Shown piece by piece: positions 6,771-15,932 of a stretch of 64,000 nt of DNA; within the stretch, counting starts at the first letter, position 1; each line of letters opens with the position of its first letter. Below the pieces are notes generated by a model. The model was not told the origin of the DNA. It saw only the letters and a program-made list of their open reading frames with translations, and ran no database searches. The DNA comes from Hyphomicrobium_B sp001006785. GTDB taxonomy: Bacteria > Pseudomonadota > Alphaproteobacteria > Rhizobiales > Hyphomicrobiaceae. The DNA is taken from assembly GCF_001006785.1 (NCBI RefSeq), contig NZ_CDHO01000003.1, positions 1,871,437 through 1,935,436 on the forward strand, in the 5' to 3' direction. The translations under genes were made by a program, and so were the position numbers.

Positions 6771-8906
6771 CTAGCGTCCTTCGCGCCACCATGCAAGCGC
6801 GATCAAGGCCAGCAACGCCGCGAGCGCTGCAAACCCGTTGAACATCGGCGTCAGCTTGACGCCGCGCGTCAGGTACGCCTGCCGGTCCTTGAGCCCGAGC
6901 CAGCCCGAGCCCGCCATGACCTTTGCCGACGACATCATCGAAATGCGCGGCACATCGATATCCGTTGCCGAACCGTTTGCCGTTCGCGTCCAGAAAACGC
7001 CGCCGCCCGTCGCGTCCGCGATCGGCTTCATCTTGCTGTCCGTCGCCGTCACTTCGCTCATCTCGCGCGGATCTTCGACGCCCGCGTTGGCGACGGCCGT
7101 CAGCTCGCCCGTCGAAGCCGGTGTCTCGGCTTTGTAAAGGCCGGGCAGTTTGACATCGATTGTCGAGCGCCAGACGCCGGGCTCAGCCTTCGCGCGCGTG
7201 AGCGTGACATCCGTCGTGTCGCCGCCCGGTCCGAGAATTTTTACCGGCGAGATCTCGTCATCCATCGATCGCCGTTCGACCGTCAGCTTGAGGCCACGAG
7301 CGGATGCGATCAGCCGCTCTTCCTCAAGGTCGGGTTCCTTCATGAGCCAGTGCGAAAGACGGCGCAGAAGATCGGTATGCGGCCCACCGCCATCGTACCC
7401 GCGCGCCCAAAGCCATGCCTGATCGGATGTCAGCAGCGCTACCCGGCCTTTGCCTTTGCGATCGAGAACGAGCAGAGGCTTGTCCTCCGCGCCGGTCATC
7501 ACGATGCGGCCGCGCTCGCCGGTGACTTCGGCTTGGCGGAACCAGTGTCCCCAGGTCGGCTGCGGCGACGCATCCGCAACTTTCGCCGCGTTCCAGCCTG
7601 GCAGGCCTTGCGTCACAGGATGCTTCTGGCCTTCGGGCGTGATCTTGGCGCGGAACGGCATCTCCAGCACGCGCCCCGTCGGAGCCGCAGGCAGAACCGA
7701 CGACAGTGGCGTGTGATAGATGCTGTAGGCGCTTGCGTAATCGTCACCCGCCGCGACCAGCAGCGCGCCGCCATGCTCATCCACGTAGCGCGCGATGTTG
7801 TCGTAGTAGAGCAATTGCAGAATGCCGCGATGCTCGTACCTGTCGAAGATGATCAGGTCGAATTCGTTGATCTTTTCTGAGAACAGCTCGCGCGTCGGGA
7901 ACGCGATCAGCGACAGCTGATTGATCGGCGTTCCGTCCTGCTTTTCCGGTGGCCGCAAAATCGTGAAGTGGACGAGATCGACTGCCGCGTCGGACTTGAG
8001 AAGGTTCCGCCACGTCCGTTCGCCCGGATGAGGCTCACCCGACACGAGAAGCACGCGCAGGTTTTCGCGCACGCCTTCGGCCGCGACGACAGCGCGGTTG
8101 TTGGCGGTTGTCAGCTCGCCCGGCGTCGGCGCCAGCTCGATCTCGACGATGTTCGTTCCCGTGTGCGGGATCGGCATGTTGACCGTGACCTTGCGGCCGA
8201 TTTCAGTGCGAACCGTTTCGTCGGGCTGGCCCTCGCGGCGAACTTTGAGCGTCACGGCTCCAGAGCCCGACGTCGGGGCTTTGCCGGTCTCGCGCACGGC
8301 GAGTTCGATCGGACGCGATTGCCCGACGAGACCGTAGCGCGGCGCTTCGATGATCTCGATCCGCCGGTCGAATTCATCCGGTTTGCCGGTCAACAGCGTA
8401 TGCACGGGTGCGTCGAAACCAAGCGCCGCGGCCGATTTCGGCACATCATGCACTTGCCCGTCCGAGACGAAAACGACGCCTGCGATGCGGTCCGGCGCGG
8501 TATCGCTCAGCGCCGCGTTGAGATCGGCGAAAAGGTTCGTCCCTGGAGCCGTCTGCTCGCCGGGAACGCCACCGTTGACCCACTTGATCTTGAGGTTCGG
8601 GATCTTCGCGAATTTCGCTTCGATATCTCTGCGGATCGCCTCGAGCTGCTTCGTCCGGTCGGAAAGTTTCTGGCTCGGGCTTTCGTCGAGGACGACGATT
8701 GCGACGTTGTCGAGGCTCTCGCGCTGCTCTTCCTTCAGGATCGGATTGAGCAACGCGCCGATCAGCGCCGCAAGCGCCGCAAGCCGCAGCAGCGCGCCCC
8801 GCGACCGCCGGACGAGAAGCGCGATGACCAGTCCGATCGCCACCGCCGCCAGTGCGATCAGCACCAGATTGGGAACGAGCGGAGCGAATGTAATCGACCA
8901 GTTCAA
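6771..8906 (-). CDS. Membrane-anchored VWA/glutamine-amidotransferase-like protein
   Basis: A 711-residue protein with two N-terminal membrane helices (about 10-55), a von Willebrand A-like region beginning VAIVVLDESPSQ (a DxSxS metal motif) with a later VFVSDGQ, a beta-rich middle section, a GATase1-like stretch around FDLIIFDRYEHRG, and a C-terminal helix (about 688-706). The start is a TTG at 8906 with AAGGA 9 nt upstream; no ATG fits. Only 10 nt separate it from the DUF4159 gene. In MoxR clusters such proteins are thought to form a membrane complex serviced by the AAA+ ATPase; the substrate is unknown. Confidence 0.85.
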   Translation of the reverse strand: MNWSITFAPLVPNLVLIALAAVAIGLVIALLVRRSRGALLRLAALAALIGALLNPILKEEQRESLDNVAIVVLDESPSQKLSDRTKQLEAIRRDIEAKFAKIPNLKIKWVNGGVPGEQTAPGTNLFADLNAALSDTAPDRIAGVVFVSDGQVHDVPKSAAALGFDAPVHTLLTGKPDEFDRRIEIIEAPRYGLVGQSRPIELAVRETGKAPTSGSGAVTLKVRREGQPDETVRTEIGRKVTVNMPIPHTGTNIVEIELAPTPGELTTANNRAVVAAEGVRENLRVLLVSGEPHPGERTWRNLLKSDAAVDLVHFTILRPPEKQDGTPINQLSLIAFPTRELFSEKINEFDLIIFDRYEHRGILQLLYYDNIARYVDEHGGALLVAAGDDYASAYSIYHTPLSSVLPAAPTGRVLEMPFRAKITPEGQKHPVTQGLPGWNAAKVADASPQPTWGHWFRQAEVTGERGRIVMTGAEDKPLLVLDRKGKGRVALLTSDQAWLWARGYDGGGPHTDLLRRLSHWLMKEPDLEEERLIASARGLKLTVERRSMDDEISPVKILGPGGDTTDVTLTRAKAEPGVWRSTIDVKLPGLYKAETPASTGELTAVANAGVEDPREMSEVTATDSKMKPIADATGGGVFWTRTANGSATDIDVPRISMMSSAKVMAGSGWLGLKDRQAYLTRGVKLTPMFNGFAALAALLALIALAWWREGR

Positions 8907-8916
8907 ACTCGTGTCC

Positions 8917-11889
8917 TTATTGGCCCAGCCGTTCGAGCAGCGCCGGCACGTGCACCTGATCGGCTTTGTAGTTGCCGGTCAGCGCGTGCATGACGATGTT
9001 GATACCGCCGCGGAACGCCATCTCGCGCTGCATCTCGCCGCCTGGGACGGTCGGGTAGATCGGACGCCCGCGATCGTCGAGCGCCCATGCCGCCGCCAGA
9101 TCGTTCGACGTGATCATGATCGACGTCACGCCGTCGGAAACGCGCGCTTTGTGCGTATCGCCGTCGTTGTTCGGGATCGCCTCGACCCAAAGCTGCCCGC
9201 CATCCCAGCGGCCGGGAAACGATCGCAGCAGATAGAACGACTTCGTCACGACGTGATTTTCGGGAACGGGCTCGAGCGGCGGCACGTCGAGCTTGCTCAA
9301 CAGCCGCTGCAATGCCGATCCGCCTTTGCCCGCGAGTGGCAACGTGCTGCTTCCGCCTTGCCCATAGTCGCGCGTATCGAAAATAATGAGCCCGCCTTCT
9401 TTCATATACGCGTCGATCTTGGCGATGACCGGATCGGGCAGCGCTTCGGCAGTGTCGAGAACGGGCCAATACAGAATGGGATAGAACGCGATCTCGTCCT
9501 TCCTGATGTCGACTGGCTTCGGCTCGCCCGGTTCGACGGCCGTGCGCGTTTGCAGAACGCGTCCCAATCCTTCCAGACCCGCGCGGCTCGTTTCGTCCGT
9601 CGTCCGGTCGCCGCTCACGACATAGCCGAGCGTGACTTTGCCCGTCGCCTCGATGACGGCTTTGTCGGCGGCCGAAAGGTTGCCCGGCCGCACGACCTGC
9701 GTCGTGTCCGTCTGAGGTCGCGGCGCAAACGAGTCGAGCTGCTGAATATCCGGCTGCCGGAAATCTTGCGGCGAAAAATCTTGCGCTCGGACATGGTCCG
9801 GCCAAGCTGCGAAGGAGAGGGCTCCCAAGGCGATCATCGCCGCCGTACCGGCGCGCGGACGCGAGCGGCGCGAAAACAGTCCGCCGATGCCGCCGGCCTG
9901 CAAAACGAGAACCGCGAGAATATCGGCGAACAGCAATCCGAGCGCGATGCCGAGCAGGGTCGGCTTCAGCGCCGTGCTCGCGCCGTTATCATAGGAGAGT
10001 CGCGTTACCGAGGCCGGAAGGCTCGGGAACGGCACCAGCGTGCTTTTCGGCGTCAGCACATTGAGCGCGCGCGGACTCGCAGGCTGTCCATAATAGCCGG
10101 GCGGATGCTCGATGCTCGGCACCGTTTTTTCAAGCTCGGAGGCTTTGAGCGGTTCTGCCGTCGGCGGCGGCGTGCGAAGCGCCCCGAGCCCGTCGAGCGT
10201 CCGGATCGGTGCGAGCACGTTGCTGTCGTTGGTCTCGGTTGCGCCTGCGTTTGCATTCGTCTCGGTCGCTGTACCGCTCTGCGCCGCGCCGATCGTACCC
10301 ATGGTCGAGAGCCGTCGCAGCATGTCGACGAACAGTCCCGACATCGGCAGATTCGACCAATCGGAATTCGCCGTGACGTGGAACAGCACGAGACGTCCGT
10401 TGCCGCGTTTGGCGGCCGTGACGAGCGGCGTACCATCCTTGAGCCGTGCCCAGATCTCGATCTCCGGCGTCAGTTCGGCGGGATCCGCCAGCACCTGACG
10501 GTTGATCGTCACGTCCTTGGGAATGGTGAGCCCTGCGAACGGACTGTTTTCGTCAAATCCAGCGAGCGGCTGTGGCGTCGACCACGAGAGCGCGCCGCCG
10601 AGCGACCGCCCGCCGCTGCGAAGCACAACTGGCAACAAGTCATCGCCCGCTTTTTCGAGACGCGGCCCGGCGAAGCGCACGAGCAGACCGCCGCGCTTCA
10701 CGAAATCGTCGACTTTCTTCGCCGCTTCGCCCGTCAGCGTGCCGATATCCGCGAGCATCAATACGGAAATGTTCTGCTTGAAAACGCTATCGAGGCCGTC
10801 GGACAGGTTCGCATTCTTGGCGATCGCGATATCCGCATACGGCTTAAGCGCCTTCTCGATGTAATAGAGCGGCGCCAGCAGCGGCTGCGCCTCCTCGCGG
10901 CTTTCACCCGACAAAAGCCCGACGCGATGCCACTGCGTCGCCGCATCGATCAAGCTGACCGATCCCGCCGACCGCTCGCTCGCGATCTCCAGCCGTGCCA
11001 CCTGATTGCGCAATTCGAGCGGCAGTTCGAACACGACGGTCGTTGAACGCTCGCCCGCCGCGAGCTTGAACGGGGCTTCCCCAAGACGCTCGCTGCGCGC
11101 GGAATACGCATACACGCTGCCCGTCCGCGCCGGGCCGCCTGGCGACAGAACGGTCGCTTCGAGCTTTCCCTTCTCGCCGAGATGCGCAGCAAGGCCGAGC
11201 GCCTCGCGTCCCTGCGCCTCGTCCAGAACGGCGATCGTTCCATTGCCCGCGAGTTCGGTAAGCGTCTTTACAACTCCGGCGACGTCCGACTTGTGATCGA
11301 TGCCGTCTTGCAGCCAGACGATGCTTGGATTTTTGACGCTCGCTTCAGCAAGCGCCTTCCTCAGAGCCTCGGCAGCCGCGCCACGATCCGGCGCGAAGGG
11401 TTCGGGCACCAGCGCCGCGGCCGTGCTCCGCGCTTCGGCCGGAGATTGAATCTTGAGCACGGGTAACCGCGTCGCCGCCGCCGTTCCCGCGACGATCACC
11501 GGACGGCCCTTGCTTTCCGCTTCGCCGATGATCCGATCGATCATCGCGACGCGTTCCGGCCACCGCGACGCCGCCGACCAGCCGTTGTCGACGAACAGCA
11601 CCACGGGACCTTCGCCCGAGAGCGCCGCGTCGCGCGACGGATTGAGAATGGGCTCCGCCAGCGCCAGGATGACGAGCGTCGCCGCGATCAGCCGGATCAG
11701 CGTCAGCCACCACGGCGTTTTTTCTGCGGTCTTCTCATCGTTATCGAGCCCGACGAGAATGCGCGTCGGCGGAAATTGAACTTGTGTCGGGCGCGGCGGC
11801 ACCGCGCGCAGCAGCCAATAGATGATCGGCAGCGTGATGAGCGCCGCCAACAGCCAGGGATTAAGAAATGCGAGCGGGCCGAAGCTCAT
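8917..11889 (-). CDS. BatA-type membrane protein with DUF4159 domain
   Basis: A 990-residue protein. Residues 1-90 are the BatA-like N-terminus with two membrane helices (FLNPWLLAALITLPIIYWLL; LIRLIAATLVILALAEPIL). A degenerate VWA region follows (VVLFVDNGWSAASRW). Further helices lie near residues 660-690. The C-terminal ~220 residues are DUF4159 (VTLGYVVSGD, then GGLIIFDTRDYGQGG). The start MSFGPLAFLNP at 11889 overlaps the DUF58 stop as ATGA, showing translational coupling; the longer frame to 11928 lies inside DUF58. Part of the MoxR cluster. Confidence 0.9.
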   Translation of the reverse strand: MSFGPLAFLNPWLLAALITLPIIYWLLRAVPPRPTQVQFPPTRILVGLDNDEKTAEKTPWWLTLIRLIAATLVILALAEPILNPSRDAALSGEGPVVLFVDNGWSAASRWPERVAMIDRIIGEAESKGRPVIVAGTAAATRLPVLKIQSPAEARSTAAALVPEPFAPDRGAAAEALRKALAEASVKNPSIVWLQDGIDHKSDVAGVVKTLTELAGNGTIAVLDEAQGREALGLAAHLGEKGKLEATVLSPGGPARTGSVYAYSARSERLGEAPFKLAAGERSTTVVFELPLELRNQVARLEIASERSAGSVSLIDAATQWHRVGLLSGESREEAQPLLAPLYYIEKALKPYADIAIAKNANLSDGLDSVFKQNISVLMLADIGTLTGEAAKKVDDFVKRGGLLVRFAGPRLEKAGDDLLPVVLRSGGRSLGGALSWSTPQPLAGFDENSPFAGLTIPKDVTINRQVLADPAELTPEIEIWARLKDGTPLVTAAKRGNGRLVLFHVTANSDWSNLPMSGLFVDMLRRLSTMGTIGAAQSGTATETNANAGATETNDSNVLAPIRTLDGLGALRTPPPTAEPLKASELEKTVPSIEHPPGYYGQPASPRALNVLTPKSTLVPFPSLPASVTRLSYDNGASTALKPTLLGIALGLLFADILAVLVLQAGGIGGLFSRRSRPRAGTAAMIALGALSFAAWPDHVRAQDFSPQDFRQPDIQQLDSFAPRPQTDTTQVVRPGNLSAADKAVIEATGKVTLGYVVSGDRTTDETSRAGLEGLGRVLQTRTAVEPGEPKPVDIRKDEIAFYPILYWPVLDTAEALPDPVIAKIDAYMKEGGLIIFDTRDYGQGGSSTLPLAGKGGSALQRLLSKLDVPPLEPVPENHVVTKSFYLLRSFPGRWDGGQLWVEAIPNNDGDTHKARVSDGVTSIMITSNDLAAAWALDDRGRPIYPTVPGGEMQREMAFRGGINIVMHALTGNYKADQVHVPALLERLGQ

Positions 11890-12857
11890 GGCGCGCGCTC
11901 CATCGCATCCGAGCTTCCCGCCATCCACTTATAGCCGCTCGTCGAACCTTGAAGCCGCATCAGCAACGACAACAGCGGTTCCGACGCGGGGCGGTTGGTG
12001 TGATGCGTGAGGAACGACCACCCGAACCGCTTCGCCATCTCGGCAAGCTCGGCGCGATGCGCTTCGAAACGCGCGCGATATTTCGGACGCAGCGCTTCGA
12101 CGCGATCCGCTACCCATCGCTCGCCCCCGGATGGGCTCAGGAATTCGGTGCGTCCATGATACGGCAGCGTTTCTTCGGCGGGATCGAGCACCTGCACCAT
12201 ATGTCCAGCAACGCCGTTGCCCGCGAAACCTTCGAGCCGTTCGCGGATGACGTCCGGCGGCGACAGGAAATCGCTGAACAGGATCAACCCCGAAAAGCGG
12301 CTGAGCGAAGCCTTCGGCGGCAGACCGGATTGCATCGCTTCGGAGCGGCTGTGGCTGGCGATCGTTTCGGCGATGCGCGTCGCAGCGTTGCGGCTTGCGG
12401 TTGGCGACATCTGCGCGAGCAGCGCCACGCGTTCCCCGCCGCGCACCAGAAGCTCGGCTGCGGCGAGCGTCAGCACCAGTACGCGGTCGCGCTTCGGGAC
12501 CGGCGCGAAGTGGCTCTGGAAATTCATCGACGGCGAAATGTCCGGCCAGAGATGCAGCGTATGCGCCGCCTCCCACTCGCGCTCGCGGATATACAAGTGA
12601 TCCGAACTCGCTGACCGCCGCCAATCGACGAGCGTCGCGTTTTCGCCCGCTTGATATTGCCGGAATTGCCAGAAGGTTTCGCCGGGCCCCGCGCGTCGCC
12701 GGCCGTGAATGCCCTGCGCAACGGTCGATGCGATGCGGTCCGCCTCCATCAGCAGTTCCGGCATGCGATCGACGAGATCGACCGCCTCACGCTCGAGCGC
12801 CAGAACCTGCCGGCTCTCGTTGCTGATGCCGGAACCATGCCCGCGGGCGTCCGCCAT
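11886..12857 (-). CDS. DUF58 domain protein
   Basis: A 323-residue cytoplasmic protein with the DUF58 signature (GPGETFWQFRQYQAGENATL followed by VDWRRSA and LYIREREWE). DUF58 proteins accompany MoxR ATPases and have a VWA-like C-terminal fold (LHLWPDISPSM, a DxSxS motif). The ribosome site GGAG overlaps the moxR stop region, 6 nt away. It sits second in the operon moxR-DUF58-DUF4159-VWA. Confidence 0.93.
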   Translation of the reverse strand: MADARGHGSGISNESRQVLALEREAVDLVDRMPELLMEADRIASTVAQGIHGRRRAGPGETFWQFRQYQAGENATLVDWRRSASSDHLYIREREWEAAHTLHLWPDISPSMNFQSHFAPVPKRDRVLVLTLAAAELLVRGGERVALLAQMSPTASRNAATRIAETIASHSRSEAMQSGLPPKASLSRFSGLILFSDFLSPPDVIRERLEGFAGNGVAGHMVQVLDPAEETLPYHGRTEFLSPSGGERWVADRVEALRPKYRARFEAHRAELAEMAKRFGWSFLTHHTNRPASEPLLSLLMRLQGSTSGYKWMAGSSDAMERAP

Positions 12858-12863
12858 TCGTGA

Positions 12864-13862
12864 TTACTCCACCGACGCTGCGAGGCGCGCGATGATGTGG
12901 TTGAGATCTTCGCCCTCGGCGCGCGCAGCAAACGTCAGCGCCATGCGGTGTTTCAGGATCGGTTCCGCGAGCGCGATGACGTCGTCCACGGATGGCGCGA
13001 GGCGTCCGTCGATCAAAGCCTTCGCACGAACCGCGAGCATCAAAGCCTGGCTGGCGCGCGGACCAGGACCCCAAGCGACGAAGCGATCGGTCTCCGCGTT
13101 CTCGCCGGTGCCGGGACGCGCCGAGCGCACGAGCTTCAGGATCGCTTCGACGACCTTGTCCGGAACCGGAATCTGGCGGACCAGCCGCTGCGTCGCCATC
13201 AGATCCTGCGCCGAGATCACAGCTTCGACCTTCGCAGAGTCGGTGCCGGTGGTCGCATACAGCATCCGCCGCTCGGCGTTGAGATCGGGATAGCCGACGT
13301 CGATTTGCAGAAGGAAACGGTCGAGCTGTGCTTCAGGCAGGGGATACGTGCCTTCCTGTTCCAGCGGGTTCTGCGTCGCGAGCACGTGGAACGGCGCGGG
13401 CGTGTCGTGACGCTGCCCGGCGACGGTGACGTGATGCTCCTGCATCGCCTGCAGCAGCGCCGACTGCGTCTTCGGCGAAGCGCGGTTGATTTCGTCCGCC
13501 ATCAGCAGCTGAGTGAAGATCGGTCCTTTGATGAAGCGGAACGAGCGCCCGCGTCCCGCTTCGTCTTCGAGCACTTCCGAACCGATGATATCCGACGGCA
13601 TGAGGTCGGGTGTGAACTGAATGCGCTTCGCTTCGAGCCCGAGCACTTTGCCAAGCGTTTCGACGAGTAGAGTCTTGGCGAGACCGGGCACGCCGATCAG
13701 CAGCGCATGCCCGCCCGACAAGATCGTGATCAGCGTCCGCTCGATGACCTGGTCCTGACCGAAGATCACCGCGGCCGCAGCCTTGTGCGCACGCTGCACG
13801 CGTTCAGCCGCCGCTTCGAGCCGTGGCACGATATCGGTGTGAGTCTCGACGACATTACTCAT
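12864..13862 (-). CDS. MoxR-family AAA+ ATPase
   Basis: A 332-residue MoxR ATPase: Walker A GVPGLAKT, Walker B LLMADEINRASPKTQSALLQ, sensor ATQNPLEQEGTYPLPEAQLDRF. These ATPases act as chaperones for VWA-containing partners, here presumably the next three proteins. The start MSNVVETHTD at 13862 gives the usual family length; the frame stays open to 13946 but the extension is not family-like. First gene of the cluster, divergent from the DUF1285 gene across 209 nt that must hold both promoters. Confidence 0.95.
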   Translation of the reverse strand: MSNVVETHTDIVPRLEAAAERVQRAHKAAAAVIFGQDQVIERTLITILSGGHALLIGVPGLAKTLLVETLGKVLGLEAKRIQFTPDLMPSDIIGSEVLEDEAGRGRSFRFIKGPIFTQLLMADEINRASPKTQSALLQAMQEHHVTVAGQRHDTPAPFHVLATQNPLEQEGTYPLPEAQLDRFLLQIDVGYPDLNAERRMLYATTGTDSAKVEAVISAQDLMATQRLVRQIPVPDKVVEAILKLVRSARPGTGENAETDRFVAWGPGPRASQALMLAVRAKALIDGRLAPSVDDVIALAEPILKHRMALTFAARAEGEDLNHIIARLAASVE

Positions 13863-14071
13863 GGAATGAATGGCCTCGCTGGGCAGATCTCGTGCGGATT
13901 TCGCATACGGAAACAACGGGCCGAGCTTCGGCGTTCCCGGCAGCATCTTGAGCCTAGACGATCCCGCCCGGTCCTCCTAGGGTCAAGTGAATGTTACGTT
14001 AGGATAAGGTAGCAATTCGGCAGCCTTGAGCCGCGCGGCAGATATCGGATGAAACTCATGAGTTTGCCGCC

Positions 14072-14653
14072 ATGACGGAGACGTTCGCTTCCCCGTCTCA
14101 GGGACTGGATGCATTGCTTCGCGCGGCGAAGGAAGGCGGCGAGGCGGGAGCGCGACCGGTCGACAAATGGAACCCGCCCTACTGCGGCAGCATCGGAATG
14201 AGCATTCGCCGTGACGGCGTTTGGCTTTACCAGGGCAGCCCGATCGGCCGCATCGCGCTGGTCAAGCTTTTCGCGAGCATTCTGAGAAAAGACGACGACG
14301 GCAAAACCTATCTCGTAACGCCGGCCGAGAAAATCGATGTCGATGTCGAGGACGCGCCGTTTCTTGCCGTCGAGTTGGCGGTGTCAGGTGAAGGACGCGA
14401 TCGGGCGCTGACCTTCCGCACCAACGTCGACGATGTCGTGACGGTCGATGCCGCTCATCCGCTGCGCTTCCAAGTGAGCGAACCCGATAGCGGATTGAAG
14501 CCCTACGTGCTTGTGCGCGGCCGGCTCGAAGCCCTCTGCACGCGCGCCGTCTACATGGAACTCGTCTCGCTCGCCGAGGCGAACGACGATGACGGGGAAG
14601 CCGTCGGCGTATGGAGCGGCGGCGTCTGGTGGCCGCTCAGTGCCGGAGCCTGA
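14072..14653 (+). CDS. DUF1285 domain protein
   Basis: A 193-residue protein matching DUF1285 along its length (KWNPPYCGSIGMSIRRDGVW; GSPIGRIALVKLFASILRKD; then the YLVTPAEKIDVDVEDAPFLA block). The family is typical of proteobacteria, often beside the MoxR cluster as here; molecular role unknown. It ends at a shared hairpin facing the cold-shock gene. Confidence 0.92.
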   Translation: MTETFASPSQGLDALLRAAKEGGEAGARPVDKWNPPYCGSIGMSIRRDGVWLYQGSPIGRIALVKLFASILRKDDDGKTYLVTPAEKIDVDVEDAPFLAVELAVSGEGRDRALTFRTNVDDVVTVDAAHPLRFQVSEPDSGLKPYVLVRGRLEALCTRAVYMELVSLAEANDDDGEAVGVWSGGVWWPLSAGA

Positions 14654-14669
14654 AGCGCCGTCCTGCGCC

Positions 14670-14709
14670 GATAAACAAAATCCGCGACTGCCGGAGCAGG
14701 CGCGGATTT
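14670..14709 (-). terminator. Terminator between the DUF1285 gene and cspA
   Basis: Long stem: AAATCCGCG (14678-14686) pairs with CGCGGATTT (14701-14709), with inner CTGC/GCAG pairing. Read on the minus strand the stem is followed by TTTTGTTT, a canonical Rho-independent terminator for the cold-shock gene. It may also act for DUF1285 in the other direction. Confidence 0.8.
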
Positions 14710-14740
14710 CGTAAACTCGTATCTCGCGTCGATCTGGCGA

Positions 14741-14950
14741 TCAGACGGGACGAAGATTGTCGGCCGATGATTTGCCGCTACGGCGATCAGCCACGATTTC
14801 GAAGGAGATCTTCTGTCCTTCATTGAGACCGTTCAGCCCGGCGCGTTCGACTGCGCTGATGTGAACGAACACATCATTGCCGCCGCCATCCGGCTGGATG
14901 AAGCCGAAGCCCTTTTGGCTGTTGAACCATTTCACGGTTCCTGTCTGCAT
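14741..14950 (-). CDS. Cold-shock domain protein (CspA family)
   Basis: A 69-residue OB-fold protein with both RNA-binding motifs, KGFGFIQPDGG and DVFVHISAVE. It binds single-stranded RNA and helps melt structure. The start MQTGTVKWFN at 14950 has AAGGA upstream; the longer frame to 15142 is not Csp-like. About 276 nt with no other gene lie upstream, consistent with the long structured 5' leader usual for cold-shock genes; I saw no other feature there. Confidence 0.95.
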   Translation of the reverse strand: MQTGTVKWFNSQKGFGFIQPDGGGNDVFVHISAVERAGLNGLNEGQKISFEIVADRRSGKSSADNLRPV

Positions 14951-15226
14951 AAATAAAAATCCTTGTTCAACAAACATGCGCTCTGGCCCGGCGGATGCTG
15001 GGCAAGACGGTCGAGATTTTTTGGAAGTCCAGTTCAGGCGCGCACTTCGCAGCGAGGGCCAAGTCATCCAGCGAAGCTCGATCGCGCGCAGTATGGAAAA
15101 AAACACCTCCGGTTGCAAGCGAAGATACGGGGTATCCCGCAAACGGTCACAATTCCGGCACGCGGAACCGTCCGCCTGCCGGAAAAACAGCCATGTCCCT
15201 ATAGCCTACGCTGGAAACTGGGAGCC

Positions 15227-15733
15227 TCAATCGCCCCCGGCGATTGACAATTGTTTTGCGAGCGCCGCTCCCGGAGTGAATTCTGGGCTGGTGCGCTTCA
15301 GCCAGTCCGCGACCTCTGCCAGACGGGCATTCGAGATATTTTCGCCAGCTTTAGCAACGCGGGTGACGAAAAACCCGTCGCCATTGCGCACCCCGATCCA
15401 TTTGGCATCGTCTTCAGCCACATATTTCAGAAACGGCGATGGTCGTGCCGAATCGTCATTTCCAACGGCAAAAGCCGCTTCGGCTGTATTCCACGTCGCC
15501 TTCTGGCAATTGCCGTCCCAGCCGAGGAATTCGAGCGAGCCTTGCGCCGCGCCCGTTGCCTTGCCGAACAGCGCAACCTTGAAATCGTCGCCGAGCCAAC
15601 GAACCGTCACGTGATTGCCGTCGCAAGTCTTGAGGTGAACCTTGTTGTCTTCGAACGCTTGCGGATTTGCCATCGCCGGCGACACGCTGAGCGCCGCCAG
15701 AACCATCGGTGCCGCCCACGAAATAACGCGCAT
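15227..15733 (-). CDS. Secreted hypothetical protein
   Basis: A 168-residue protein with a clear signal peptide (MRVISWAAPMVLAALSVSPA, cut after AMA), so periplasmic. The mature part has two cysteines (KTCDGN and GNCQKA) that could pair. The start at 15733 is set by TGGAGAA upstream; the frame is open to 15790 without a signal-like N-terminus. No family recognised with confidence. Confidence 0.8.
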   Translation of the reverse strand: MRVISWAAPMVLAALSVSPAMANPQAFEDNKVHLKTCDGNHVTVRWLGDDFKVALFGKATGAAQGSLEFLGWDGNCQKATWNTAEAAFAVGNDDSARPSPFLKYVAEDDAKWIGVRNGDGFFVTRVAKAGENISNARLAEVADWLKRTSPEFTPGAALAKQLSIAGGD

Positions 15734-15932
15734 ATGATTTCTCCATCGCAGTGTTGCAGCCATGTTTGGCGCACCGCGCGCGATGATCAAGACGATCCAA
15801 GATAAAATGCTGAAATCTAACGTGAATGTGATTGCGCGTGCGCGCTCAACGGCATCCAGCGCGTTCTATTTTTCGGGAAAGTTTTGCAATGCCTTCCGTG
15901 AACCGCGCGGACTTCTTGCGCGTTGTCGCTAA

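Noticed and set aside
8350..11046. An 898-codon plus-strand frame opposite the DUF4159 and VWA-like genes
   Set aside because: Low-complexity Arg-rich translation with no family features; the minus-strand genes are well supported.
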